Positions 17,878 through 25,055 of a stretch of DNA of 43,574 nt are shown piece by piece. The stretch's first letter is position 1; each line of letters begins with the position of its first letter. The DNA lies in IMG/VR virus record IMGVR_UViG_3300038309_000034, positions 1 through 43,574 of that record; one strand, given 5' to 3'. The notes under the pieces are model-generated. The model worked only from the letters and a program-made list of their open reading frames with translations. It did no database searches and was not told where the DNA came from. This DNA is from a virus. The position numbers and the translations under genes were made by a program.

Positions 17878-17910
17878 AGATGCCAGCTACCCTTCAATTA
17901 ACTGGCATCT
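17878..17910 (+). other. Hairpin with conserved loop, copy 2
   Basis: AGATGCCAG (17878-17886) pairs perfectly with CTGGCATCT (17902-17910) around a 15-base loop CTACCCTTCAATTAA. The stem is unrelated in sequence to that at 17076, but the loop core ACCCTTCAAT and the flanking AACTGA are the same. No T run follows, so it is not a normal terminator. Confidence 0.65.
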
Positions 17911-17925
17911 CTATAAAGGATTCTT

Positions 17926-18375
17926 ATGTCAGAAATAAAGAGAGATGATTTAAACCAAGAAGACGTAGATCGCTTCTTTGAGTACTGCTGCCGGAAACTC
18001 ATGGGTCTCCAAGAGTACCTTATGCTGCAAGTCTGGAGTGGGCATCTGTATGATGCCTCAGAGAACCTTCTGGAGGACTCAGCAGCCGCTTGGATTGATA
18101 TTGACTATAAATATTACAGATACAGTATCAATGCAGATATTCAGTGGCTCTATATGAAGACCATACAGGAAGACTGGAGCGATGTCACTGGAATTCTATT
18201 ACACGAGCTATGTCATATCATTGTAGATAGGATGTACCTGATCAGTCACAAGAAAGTGCCTGTGGCTCACCAGGACTTCCTGCTGGAATCTCGGGAGCAG
18301 GCTGTTCAGCATATCGCTATGCTTGCCCTTCAGGGACTCCCCGATGATCTTCTGATTGGTCCTGACTTTGAATAG
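17926..18375 (+). CDS. Putative zinc metallopeptidase-like protein (HExxH)
   Basis: The 149-residue product contains ILLHELCHIIVD with H93-E94-L-C-H97, the zincin zinc-binding motif, inside a hydrophobic helix. A Glu-rich helix about 30 residues later (ESREQAVQHIAM) could supply a third ligand. There is no signal peptide. It is the last gene before the long non-coding region. Roles to consider are a protease acting on host or virion protein, or a peptidoglycan peptidase for lysis, since no other free endolysin is recognisable. Only the motif is firm; family membership was not established. Confidence 0.6.
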   Translation: MSEIKRDDLNQEDVDRFFEYCCRKLMGLQEYLMLQVWSGHLYDASENLLEDSAAAWIDIDYKYYRYSINADIQWLYMKTIQEDWSDVTGILLHELCHIIVDRMYLISHKKVPVAHQDFLLESREQAVQHIAMLALQGLPDDLLIGPDFE

Positions 18376-18799
18376 ACTGTAGTACTGCTGGGAGTTCCTT
18401 GGAGGTTCTCCCGGTGGTTCATCCTGTAGTCCCTTAGGTGTTTTCAAAAATCTGATATAAATTTCTGAGCACTGACTAACGTCCGGCGGACCTCCTGAGT
18501 TCCCCCATAGGGCACCCTGAGGACCTGGCACGGGAATTGCAGGCTGTTCCCTCTGAGGGCACCAAATAGCCTCTCTAAGACCATCAGGTTGTCCTCTGGT
18601 GTATCTGCCTTCCTTTAGTATAGAAGTTCTCTTAGAGGACCTCTTTGGGGCCCCCCCTTTGGATTCTTGGCTGGTTCTTGTGGCCGGACTCGGGTCGGCA
18701 CTCCGGTCTGCACTCCAGGCGGGACCCTCAGAGGATGGCCAGATGAGCACCAGAAGGGCCGCTGGGAGTGCCTAAAGGGTCCTCTAAGGGCCATTATAG

Positions 18800-18982
18800 G
18801 GTCTTATTGACGAAGTCAATGGTTCTCTGGGATAGGTTACTTTTTTGTTTGAACACCTGGGAAACACCGGAGGGACACTTGTGGGAACATCTGAGAGGAC
18901 ACCAGGAAGACTACCAGGTACCTATTGACCGTATTATTGACATGTTCCTCTATATAGTACCATTGACTTCGTCAATAAGACC
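18800..18982. repeat. 24-bp perfect inverted repeat with 135-bp spacer
   Basis: Bases 18800-18823 are the exact reverse complement of 18959-18982. Each arm contains a smaller dyad, ATTGAC-TTC-GTCAAT or its complement. Two further ATTGAC words lie near the right arm (18923 and 18936). The spacer encodes nothing convincing. It may mark a genome end, a replication or packaging structure, or an RNA hairpin. Confidence 0.85.
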
Positions 18983-18988
18983 TACTGG

Positions 18989-19079
18989 AATACATACAAC
19001 TAATACCTTTAGTTTGTATATCATATTTATTAAATCGAAGTATTACCTTAATTGATATATCTATTAATACATACAACTA
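18989..19079. repeat. 14-bp direct repeat AATACATACAACTA
   Basis: The word AATACATACAACTA occurs at 18989-19002 and 19066-19079, 77 bases apart. Part of it (ATACAACTATT) recurs at 35693-35703, in both cases about 12-14 bases upstream of a CTTTAACCCTATAG site. It may be an upstream promoter element or part of the flanking stem. Confidence 0.65.
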
Positions 19080-19093
19080 TTATATATTATATA

Positions 19094-19113
19094 CTTCTTT
19101 AACCCTATAGAAG
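19094..19113 (+). promoter_or_regulatory. Phage RNA polymerase promoter at left end
   Basis: CTTCTTTAACCCTATAGAAG matches the recurring site; expected start is G19110. It lies in the non-coding region ahead of the early genes, the position of phi-OL in T7. ATACATA (19067-19073) and TATGTAT (19158-19164), with ATTATA/TATAAT inside, form arms around it. Confidence 0.75.
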
Positions 19114-19277
19114 AGTCCACAGGAAGAACTAATAGTTCTATTAATAGTATAATCTAATATGTATCTATTATATTCTTAGTTAGTATCTTATTAATATATA
19201 ATCTAAGAGTATCATATAATAGAACTCTTATGATACTTCCTGGTACATCCTTTGCATTATTCAATTATCATGCCAAA

Positions 19278-19327
19278 AGATCGCTGAGTGTTCCCTTAGA
19301 GGGTGCAATCGACGATCTAATTTTTTT
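19278..19327 (+). terminator. Possible terminator upstream of early promoter
   Basis: AGATCG (19278-19283) pairs with CGATCT (19313-19318), with an inner CCCT-TAG-AGGG hairpin, followed after two bases by seven T (19321-19327). It could stop readthrough from the right end or left-end promoter before the early host promoter. The internal loops make it weaker than the two other terminators. Confidence 0.4.
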
Positions 19328-19471
19328 AGACCTGAGATACCAGTGAACTATCAAAGTGCCTCAGATCGTCTATTTGGTGTCTTAAATTCGATGTTCAGCC
19401 ACAGGTAACACTGGCCTTATGGCATGCCCTTTGCAATTCCTTTAATACACTTCCGGTAGTCCTCAAGCTGT

Positions 19472-19489
19472 ACTGTTCAATTGGCCAGT
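19472..19489. promoter_or_regulatory. 18-bp palindrome site 1
   Basis: ACTGTTCAATTGGCCAGT is a member of the family with consensus ACTGGYCAATTGRCCAGT. It lies about 52 bases upstream of the -35 box of the early sigma-70 promoter. Confidence 0.65.
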
Positions 19490-19541
19490 GAAAGTTACTC
19501 TGATGGTAACGTTAAAAAAGACAAGACGCATTAAAAAGTCC

Positions 19542-19569
19542 TTGACATGAAAATTCATTCGTGTATAAT
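19542..19569 (+). promoter_or_regulatory. Consensus sigma-70 early promoter
   Basis: TTGACA (19542-19547) and TATAAT (19564-19569) are both perfect, with a 16-base spacer. Transcription should begin near 19576, about 60 bases before the first early gene at 19636. This is the expected entry point for host RNA polymerase into the early region, comparable to the A promoters of T7. Confidence 0.9.
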
Positions 19570-19635
19570 GAGAACCATGGTTGGATATACCGGCCAGCGT
19601 CAGGGCGACTCCCTGAATGTAACAAGGAGGATATC

Positions 19636-19986
19636 ATGGATTGTCATAGAAGAGCATATCTTAAACAATATGAGGCAGGAGGGGCTGATAAAGATTCAAC
19701 GGAGTCTTTGACATTTGCCAAAATCAAAGCTAAAGTACTGGGGGACATGCGTGACCTCTATAAAGGACTCTCTGAGGACTCCCAAAAGGATCTTAGGCAA
19801 GCCTATAAAGCACACCTTAGTGCGGCCCATGGTGGGACCTTTAGAAACTACCTGTCGGACTTTATAGACGGCCTGGATGCATTCGAACGTATGGCCCTGG
19901 AAAAGGTCATCACTGAGAACAGCCGAACTATAACCCATAGGTACGCTATTATGGATCAGGCGGTAAAAAGGTGGACTTCGGTATGA
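19636..19986 (+). CDS. First early gene, unknown product
   Basis: The 116-residue product starts at the ATG at 19636 behind ACAAGGAGG; an in-frame GTG at 19561 overlaps the -10 box and is rejected. The protein is charged and helical, with no recognised family. As the first gene after a consensus host promoter it stands where T7 encodes gp0.3 (Ocr), so a host-takeover or anti-defence role is plausible by position only. Its TGA overlaps the next small gene's ATG. Confidence 0.75.
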   Translation: MDCHRRAYLKQYEAGGADKDSTESLTFAKIKAKVLGDMRDLYKGLSEDSQKDLRQAYKAHLSAAHGGTFRNYLSDFIDGLDAFERMALEKVITENSRTITHRYAIMDQAVKRWTSV

Positions 19987-20105
19987 AGGGCATGAGAACC
20001 CGTATGAAAACTATGAGGTACTTTAATAGGATTTACAGGCTGGTACGTGTTTATATATTCGTACCGGTTAGCATCGTAGGTTTGGCCATTGTGGCCATGC
20101 TTTAA
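19983..20105 (+). CDS. Forty-residue basic membrane peptide
   Basis: An ATG at 19983 overlaps the previous TGA as ATGA, the usual sign of translational coupling. The 40-residue peptide starts with a strongly basic half (MKGMRTRMKTMRYFNRIYR) and ends with a hydrophobic segment (VYIFVPVSIVGLAIVAML) that would span or insert in a membrane. No family is recognised. Its early position suggests action on the host envelope or on a membrane protein. Confidence 0.6.
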   Translation: MKGMRTRMKTMRYFNRIYRLVRVYIFVPVSIVGLAIVAML

Positions 20106-20139
20106 TAAAGATATAACTCTAAGCACAAGGAGAACTATC

Positions 20140-21108
20140 ATGAAAAAGACTAATAAGACTACCAAAAAAGAAACCAAAGAAACAAAAGAAATCGTTATCA
20201 ACAAGAAAGCTGATGGCACCAGGGAAACCAAGCAAGTAACCCTAACCCAGGATGAGAACAAAACCCTCAGGTCCTCTATCACGAAGATCCGTAATGCCTT
20301 TAAAAGCTTTGTTATCATTGGGCAGGAACACGGAAGAATACAAGACCTGGTACTCAGGAAGTACAAGACAATGAAGTCTTTTATTGAGTCTGAGCTTGGT
20401 ATGCCGGAATCAGCCTACTACAAGAATGTACGGGCTTATGATGTATACAAGGCCCTTCAGTCTTCAGGTATCAATCCCTTACCGCATGTTGAATCGGTTT
20501 GCCGTGCCGTAACCCTTAATGTAATTACGGAAAAAGCCACGGCCATGGGAATTGACAAGACCCCTGAGAACATCCTGTGTGAGATCTGGCAAAACGCCGT
20601 GGATACTCGGACCAAGAAAGACGGAAAGAAGCCATCAAGGCTTACAGCCCTGGACGTTGGCCGTGCTAAGGAAGCATGGATAAAAGATCATACCGAGACT
20701 CTCAAGGATGCACCCAAAGGTAAACAGGGCGCTTCCGCCCAGGCCACGAACAATGTCCCTACCCTTCCCTCAGGTGTATCCGGTCTGGTATCAGGTGAAG
20801 GTCCAGGTAAGGTCACCTCTGGGACTACAGGCCGGACTCCTAAAGAAACACCCAGGGAAACGCCGGACGTTTCCGAGAAATCCTTTAAGGCTAAATTCGC
20901 TGAACAGCGTACTGAACTTGCAAAGGCACGTAAGGAAGCCGCTAACTTGAGAACGCTGGTTAAGGCTACGGATTGGCAAACCTGTGATCTGTTTAAAGAG
21001 ATATTTGAGGTGGGTAAAAAGGCCGTTGTGGCAAAGGCCCTGGAAACCAATGACACTGACCTGATCAATGCCGTTGCCAAACTCGAACGTGAGGTCTTCC
21101 GGGTATAG
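20140..21108 (+). CDS. Large early protein, unknown (possibly DNA-binding)
   Basis: The ATG at 20140 follows AAGGAGA; an in-frame ATG at 20089 lies within the previous gene. The 322-residue product has a Lys/Thr-rich N-terminus, a helical domain at about residues 45-215, a Pro/Gly/Thr-rich linker at about 216-265, and a C-terminal coiled-coil-like region. The part I-I-G-Q-E-H-G...M-K-S-F-I-E-S-E-L-G-M-P-E-S-A-Y-Y-K-N-V-R vaguely recalls DUF3102-type helix-turn-helix segments of mobile element proteins. This is a weak resemblance only. A terminator follows the gene. Confidence 0.7.
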   Translation: MKKTNKTTKKETKETKEIVINKKADGTRETKQVTLTQDENKTLRSSITKIRNAFKSFVIIGQEHGRIQDLVLRKYKTMKSFIESELGMPESAYYKNVRAYDVYKALQSSGINPLPHVESVCRAVTLNVITEKATAMGIDKTPENILCEIWQNAVDTRTKKDGKKPSRLTALDVGRAKEAWIKDHTETLKDAPKGKQGASAQATNNVPTLPSGVSGLVSGEGPGKVTSGTTGRTPKETPRETPDVSEKSFKAKFAEQRTELAKARKEAANLRTLVKATDWQTCDLFKEIFEVGKKAVVAKALETNDTDLINAVAKLEREVFRV

Positions 21109-21137
21109 GCCAACGGTACAAACCTTAACCATTTAGG

Positions 21138-21172
21138 AAGCCTTCTTGTTCGCTCAGGGGGGCTTTCTTGTT
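21138..21172 (+). terminator. Terminator-like hairpin after the large early gene
   Basis: AAGCCTTCTTG (21138-21148) pairs with CAGGGGGGCTT (21155-21165), 11 bp including three G-T pairs, around TTCGCT. TTTCTTGTT follows. It sits between two early genes and could reduce transcription into the polymerase gene or process the mRNA. Confidence 0.55.
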
Positions 21173-21189
21173 AACACATGGAGGATACT

Positions 21190-21372
21190 ATGAGACGTAA
21201 ATGGGTATATCATCGGCATTTAAGTAGTAGAATGCAAGTATATGCGTTAAGAAGGAGGCTTACTCATGCATGGTATGCTGGACACATGGTCAAGTATGAG
21301 ATTGATATCAGTCAAGCATTCCCTCTGAGAGATCCAGAAAGAACTATTTGGACTTCCAAACAGAGGCCTTAG
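21190..21372 (+). CDS. Small basic early protein
   Basis: The preferred start is the ATG at 21190, seven bases after GGAGG; an in-frame ATG at 21178 overlaps that binding site. The 60-residue product is very basic in its N-terminal half (many Arg, several His and Tyr) and has no recognised family. Small basic early proteins of T7-like phages often target host enzymes, but no target is inferred here. Confidence 0.6.
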   Translation: MRRKWVYHRHLSSRMQVYALRRRLTHAWYAGHMVKYEIDISQAFPLRDPERTIWTSKQRP

Positions 21373-21460
21373 CAGTATATCTCCGGGGAGTCTATACCGA
21401 CGTACCATGGAGTGTACATTAACGTCTTAAATGGCCTATTTAGGCCTGTGAGGTGCAACT

Positions 21461-21679
21461 ATGAAGAGAGAAAAAGACCAAGTTATAATTAAACGATGGA
21501 CTTACCTGCCTTTAATCACTGCCGAGGGTTTTAGTGTACACACCTGCCATGTGTGGGATGTATACCAGGGAAAACAGCAGGTCGGCGGGCCATATGCCTC
21601 TGTGGAAAATGCCCGCAGGTTTCACCCAAAGGCCAGATTGAGGACTCAAGAGGAAATCCGGGACAATCCCAAGGATTAG
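21461..21679 (+). CDS. Small early protein upstream of RNA polymerase
   Basis: The 72-residue product has a strand-rich core (IIKRWTYLPLI...HTCHVWDVYQG) and a basic tail ending in an acidic patch. The ATG follows GAGGTGCAACT. A GGCCTA/TAGGCC inverted repeat lies 30 bases upstream. No family is recognised. It precedes RNA polymerase by about 90 bases, which contain one 18-bp palindrome. Confidence 0.6.
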   Translation: MKREKDQVIIKRWTYLPLITAEGFSVHTCHVWDVYQGKQQVGGPYASVENARRFHPKARLRTQEEIRDNPKD

Positions 21680-21714
21680 ACAAGCGCATGCAGTGTTACC
21701 ATTAGAGGAACTTT

Positions 21715-21734
21715 CACTGGTCAATTGTCCAGTG
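21715..21734. promoter_or_regulatory. 18-bp palindrome site 2
   Basis: CACTGGTCAATTGTCCAGTG belongs to the palindrome family, with one mismatched pair. It lies 38 bases upstream of the RNA polymerase start codon, a place suited to control of that gene. Confidence 0.7.
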
Positions 21735-21772
21735 ATTCTGAGATAACCCTTAAAAGTAAACAAGAGGGAACC

Positions 21773-24487
21773 ATGAAGAATGCCCAGGAATCCGATTATA
21801 TGTATGATCTGAATATCGCTCACGAGAACCGCCTTATATCCATGGGGGAGGACCGATTCATAACGGAACAAAAGAAGGGACGTGAGCGCCTTGTTAACGG
21901 CAAGAGAACAAAGGTACAGGAAGAAAGCAACACCATGTACGGTGCCTTACTGGTCAAAAAATATAGTGCCAAGCTGGCCTATTACATTGAGGCTTGGGTT
22001 GATGAATTCAAGGAAACCAAGGGAAGAACTCCGGATATCATTCTCTTGCTTCGGGCTTTGGATGTAGCGAACATAGCGTATATAACAGTGAGTACAGTTG
22101 TGGATGCTATAAGTATTCTTCCAGGCCAGACTGCTATTGCTGTTCACATATCTAAACGAATAGAGGATCAGGCCCGGTTTTGGCTGTTCAATCAGGCACA
22201 CCCAAGCATGATGAAGCGTCTTAAGAAGGATTGGGACACCCGGCATGTACAGAACTATACCTACAAGAGGAAACAACTCATTACAATGGAAAGGGTTATC
22301 CGGGAGAATGAAACCGATCCTGATAAGAAAGAAGCCATGCCAGTGTGGAATCCCTGGGACATAAAGACCCATATGAAACTTGGCTATGCTATGCTTGACT
22401 GTCTGATCAATAGTTCCTCTGACTGGACCGACGATGGGAAGAGAATTATAGGATCAGGACTCATTGAAAGGGAGCTGGAAACCACTAGCAAACATGGAAA
22501 GGTCAAGACAAAGTATACTGTTGTGGCGACTGGAAAAACCCTTGAGATGATTAAGGACGTACTCTATAAGAACGGATCAATGTTCCCTATTCATGCCCCT
22601 ATACTGTGCCCTCCCAGGGATTGGCATACACCTACTGATGGGGGTTATCATACCAAGGAAATGAGAAAGACCACACCTCTTGTGAAGGTCAAAACTGCCT
22701 TTGAGCGGGCCTTTATGGAAAACTGTATACCCAGCTATGAGGATGGAATGAAAACAGTCTACGATTCCCTAAATGCGATTCAAGCTGTACCTTACCGGGT
22801 CAATAAGAAGATATATGAAGTACTGGAGCACGAGACACATCGGGAGGATGGGGCCGGACTCCCTCAGCTTTCTGAACTTGTGATACCGGACTGTCCAATT
22901 GGCCAGTTAAATCGTGAAGACTTTAGTTCCTACAAAGAATGGAAGGAAGTGCGACAGGAGAAGCTTGACGGACTTATGTCTGATGAAAAACGTGCCCTCG
23001 GAAAGTGGATCGAAGAGGCCCGCGAGTTGCGCTCAAAGGAACTCAAGAGGAAGGGAAAGTGGCTTGGTGTTTATCAGACACAATACATGGCCAGAATGAT
23101 GAAGGATCATGAGCGATTTTGGTACGTCTGGAACCTTGATACAAGAGGCCGGGCCTATCCACTGTGTACCTCCATGAGTCCCCAGGGAGATGAAATAGGT
23201 AAGGCCCTGGTGGAGTACGCTGATGCCAAACCGATAGGATCAGGAATTGAGGCTATAATAACATACACCGCCACCGAAGCCGGAATGGATAAGCTGACAG
23301 TTAACCAGATGAAATCATGGGTTAGAGAGAATGCTCAGATGATTTATGATATCGGCCAAGATCCTATTGAATACCGTGAACATTGGATTAACGCTGATGA
23401 ACCTTGGGGTTTCTTGGCGTGCTGCATTCACTTCGGTCTGGCTATAATTATGTGGGCCAAAGGCATGGATGTATCTAAGATTGAAACCAGAGGCCGTGTG
23501 CATTTTGACGGCAAGTGTAACTCCACTCAGCATTTCAGCATGATGACACGGGATCTCAATGGTGCCCGTCAGGTCAATCTTCTGCCCTTGTCTGATGATG
23601 AGACGCCTACTGACATCTACGGCGTGACATCTGATAACCTCCTGGAGAAACTCAAGGGTATTCTTGTGACAGGATCTCCCCTGGATAGGCAATATGCTCA
23701 GGGAATTATGGCCTTTGGAGTAGACCGGAGTCTTCTTAAAAAGCCCACTATGACGTTCACCTATGGAGGAACACAATCGGGGTGTCTGGAGTACCTCACA
23801 GAGTACCTCATGGAGAACATGCAGGAGTGTCTCGGGGTGTGGACTACAGAGGAACCCGACGGGACCGTCAAGACCCATGGGGGATATCTCAGATATGCCA
23901 AATGGCTGGCTCCCCTGATGTACGGTAGCGAAAAGGAAGTGATGGGAGGAGTTACCCAGGCTATGGAATATATCAGGAAAGTTGGGTGGTCCGTGGCTAA
24001 CAGTTCCAATAATGCCATGGTCTTCTACACTCCTTTAGGATTCCCTGTCCTGCACTGGTCTGAAGACGTTAAGATGAAACAGGTACATATTTATTTGCAC
24101 GGGAAGGTAATCGTGCCTAAGATCGGGGTTGAAACTGGAAAGAGCAATCAATGGAAGATGAAATCCAAGTTACCTCCTACGTTTGTGCATAGCCTTGATG
24201 CAAGTCATATGCACACTGTAGCAACAAAACTAAGCGGCTATGGTATTGAGCTGACCCCTGTTCATGACAGCTATGGAGTACGGCCATGCTATGCTCAGGT
24301 AGCTACCCAGGTGATCCGGGATGAATTTGTTGACATGTACCGTGAAGATATCCTCCAGAAGTTCGCAGAGGAACAGCGTATTCTTAACCCACAGGCCGCT
24401 GACTTGATTCCTGACGTAGATGAACATATTGAATACGGCGACCTTGACATTGAACTCGTGAGGGATGCAAAGAGAAGTTTCTTTTAA
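21773..24487 (+). CDS. Single-subunit DNA-directed RNA polymerase (T7 gp1-like)
   Basis: The ATG at 21773 follows AGAGGGA; the product has 904 residues (T7: 883). It transcribes middle and late genes from phage promoters. Motif A has D579 in VHFDGKCNSTQHFS, equivalent to T7 D537. Motif B is R652-S-L-L-K656...T-F-T-Y664-G, equivalent to R627, K631 and Y639. Motif C is H831-D832-S-Y-G, equivalent to D812. The WNLDTRGRAYPL block lies before motif A. The specificity loop before motif C differs from T7, in line with the non-T7 promoter CTTTAACCCTATAG found here. A palindrome copy lies upstream, one inside and one just after the gene. Confidence 0.97.
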   Translation: MKNAQESDYMYDLNIAHENRLISMGEDRFITEQKKGRERLVNGKRTKVQEESNTMYGALLVKKYSAKLAYYIEAWVDEFKETKGRTPDIILLLRALDVANIAYITVSTVVDAISILPGQTAIAVHISKRIEDQARFWLFNQAHPSMMKRLKKDWDTRHVQNYTYKRKQLITMERVIRENETDPDKKEAMPVWNPWDIKTHMKLGYAMLDCLINSSSDWTDDGKRIIGSGLIERELETTSKHGKVKTKYTVVATGKTLEMIKDVLYKNGSMFPIHAPILCPPRDWHTPTDGGYHTKEMRKTTPLVKVKTAFERAFMENCIPSYEDGMKTVYDSLNAIQAVPYRVNKKIYEVLEHETHREDGAGLPQLSELVIPDCPIGQLNREDFSSYKEWKEVRQEKLDGLMSDEKRALGKWIEEARELRSKELKRKGKWLGVYQTQYMARMMKDHERFWYVWNLDTRGRAYPLCTSMSPQGDEIGKALVEYADAKPIGSGIEAIITYTATEAGMDKLTVNQMKSWVRENAQMIYDIGQDPIEYREHWINADEPWGFLACCIHFGLAIIMWAKGMDVSKIETRGRVHFDGKCNSTQHFSMMTRDLNGARQVNLLPLSDDETPTDIYGVTSDNLLEKLKGILVTGSPLDRQYAQGIMAFGVDRSLLKKPTMTFTYGGTQSGCLEYLTEYLMENMQECLGVWTTEEPDGTVKTHGGYLRYAKWLAPLMYGSEKEVMGGVTQAMEYIRKVGWSVANSSNNAMVFYTPLGFPVLHWSEDVKMKQVHIYLHGKVIVPKIGVETGKSNQWKMKSKLPPTFVHSLDASHMHTVATKLSGYGIELTPVHDSYGVRPCYAQVATQVIRDEFVDMYREDILQKFAEEQRILNPQAADLIPDVDEHIEYGDLDIELVRDAKRSFF
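22890..22907. promoter_or_regulatory. 18-bp palindrome site 3 (inside RNA polymerase gene)
   Basis: ACTGTCCAATTGGCCAGT matches the family. It lies within coding sequence (residues CPIGQL), so it may be a weak site or a roadblock-type operator. Confidence 0.5.
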
Positions 24488-24498
24488 TCCACAGAATC

Positions 24499-24516
24499 AC
24501 TGGTCAATTGACCAGT
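24499..24516. promoter_or_regulatory. 18-bp palindrome site 4
   Basis: ACTGGTCAATTGACCAGT is a perfect 18-bp palindrome, located between the RNA polymerase stop and its terminator. Confidence 0.75.
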
Positions 24517-24534
24517 AAATAGAACAACCGGAAG

Positions 24535-24566
24535 GCCCACTGGCAGAAATGCTGGTGGGCTTTTTT
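24535..24566 (+). terminator. Rho-independent terminator after RNA polymerase
   Basis: GCCCACTGGCA (24535-24545) pairs with TGCTGGTGGGC (24550-24560) around a GAAA tetraloop and is followed by six T. It ends the early transcription unit, as TE does in T7, although here it comes directly after the polymerase gene. Confidence 0.95.
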
Positions 24567-24574
24567 GCGTTTAA

Positions 24575-24595
24575 ACTTGTCTAATCCAATAGGAA
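24575..24595 (+). promoter_or_regulatory. Variant phage RNA polymerase promoter
   Basis: ACTTGTCTAATCCAATAGGA aligns with the promoter consensus but has T for the first C and A for the T of CCCTATAG. Expected start is G24592. A better site follows 52 bases later, so the pair resembles phi1.1A and phi1.1B of T7. Confidence 0.45.
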
Positions 24596-24626
24596 TATAA
24601 CCATTTGCCGCAGGATAAGCAGTGAA

Positions 24627-24647
24627 ACTTCTCTAACCCTATAGGAA
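24627..24647 (+). promoter_or_regulatory. Phage RNA polymerase promoter after early terminator
   Basis: ACTTCTCTAACCCTATAGGA matches the family; start is expected at G24644, 70 bases before the gene at 24714. It would restart transcription by the phage polymerase just after the early terminator. Confidence 0.75.
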
Positions 24648-24680
24648 ATAAGGCATTTAGGTTCAACAGCTTAACAACCC

Positions 24681-24698
24681 ACTGGCCAATTGACCAGT
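24681..24698. promoter_or_regulatory. 18-bp palindrome site 5
   Basis: ACTGGCCAATTGACCAGT lies between the phage promoter (start near 24644) and the gene at 24714. It is therefore in the transcribed leader, next to the ribosome binding site. Confidence 0.7.
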
Positions 24699-24713
24699 AC
24701 ATAGGAGGCTACC

Positions 24714-25055
24714 ATGAAAGACTCAAAGAAAACACCCAAACCAATCGTTGTATTTAACTCAAACGTCCATACCAACGGAAACGATCAGGTCTGGATTGTA
24801 CAGCACGAGTACATTCCGGGAACAGATGAGATTATGCTCGGACTTACATTCGGGGAAGAACAGATGACAATGCTGTCTGACGAAGCTGGGAACCCCGCTG
24901 AATTTTCACCGGTATACAAGGGAACCAAGGGCCAGGAGGCTGAGTATACTTTCCTGGGTAACATCAAGAGGATCACCATGGCCGAAGCAGAAAACCATCA
25001 CACGATCATCAAGACCGGTCGGCTGGAAACCAGCAAGTACTACGGGATATTCTGA
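24714..25055 (+). CDS. Unknown protein, first gene after early terminator
   Basis: The 113-residue product is acidic with alternating hydrophobic residues, suggesting a small beta-rich fold. No family is recognised. ATAGGAGG precedes the ATG and an 18-bp palindrome lies just upstream, so its translation or transcription may be controlled. Its stop overlaps the next gene's ATG by one base. Confidence 0.7.
   Translation: MKDSKKTPKPIVVFNSNVHTNGNDQVWIVQHEYIPGTDEIMLGLTFGEEQMTMLSDEAGNPAEFSPVYKGTKGQEAEYTFLGNIKRITMAEAENHHTIIKTGRLETSKYYGIF

Larger units (their letters stand above)
18376..19635. other. Long non-coding region, expected site of genome ends and early promoters
   Basis: About 1.26 kb carry no convincing gene. 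The first 400 bases contain many short CCT...AGG dyads such as CCTTAGG and CCTGAGG. The middle holds a 24-bp inverted repeat, a 14-bp direct repeat and a phage-type promoter within very AT-rich DNA. The last part has a possible terminator, an 18-bp palindrome and a consensus sigma-70 promoter. In T7 the interval between gene 19.5 and gene 0.3 holds the terminal repeats, so the packaged ends probably lie here; the sequence alone does not show where. Confidence 0.75.

Noticed and set aside
18208-18750. 180-codon minus-strand open frame
   Set aside because: It overlaps the HExxH gene end and the dyad-rich non-coding region, has a Pro/Gly/Arg-heavy composition from GC-rich repeats, and all other genes are on the + strand.
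18768-19055. 95-codon plus-strand frame in the non-coding region
   Set aside because: It runs across the 24-bp inverted repeat and into AT-rich DNA with no ribosome binding site; the C-terminal part is low-complexity hydrophobic.
19577-19710. 44-codon ORF starting at the expected transcription start (would be leaderless)
   Set aside because: The coincidence of ATG 19577 with the start site is interesting, but the frame overlaps the well-supported gene at 19636 and the peptide has no clear features.
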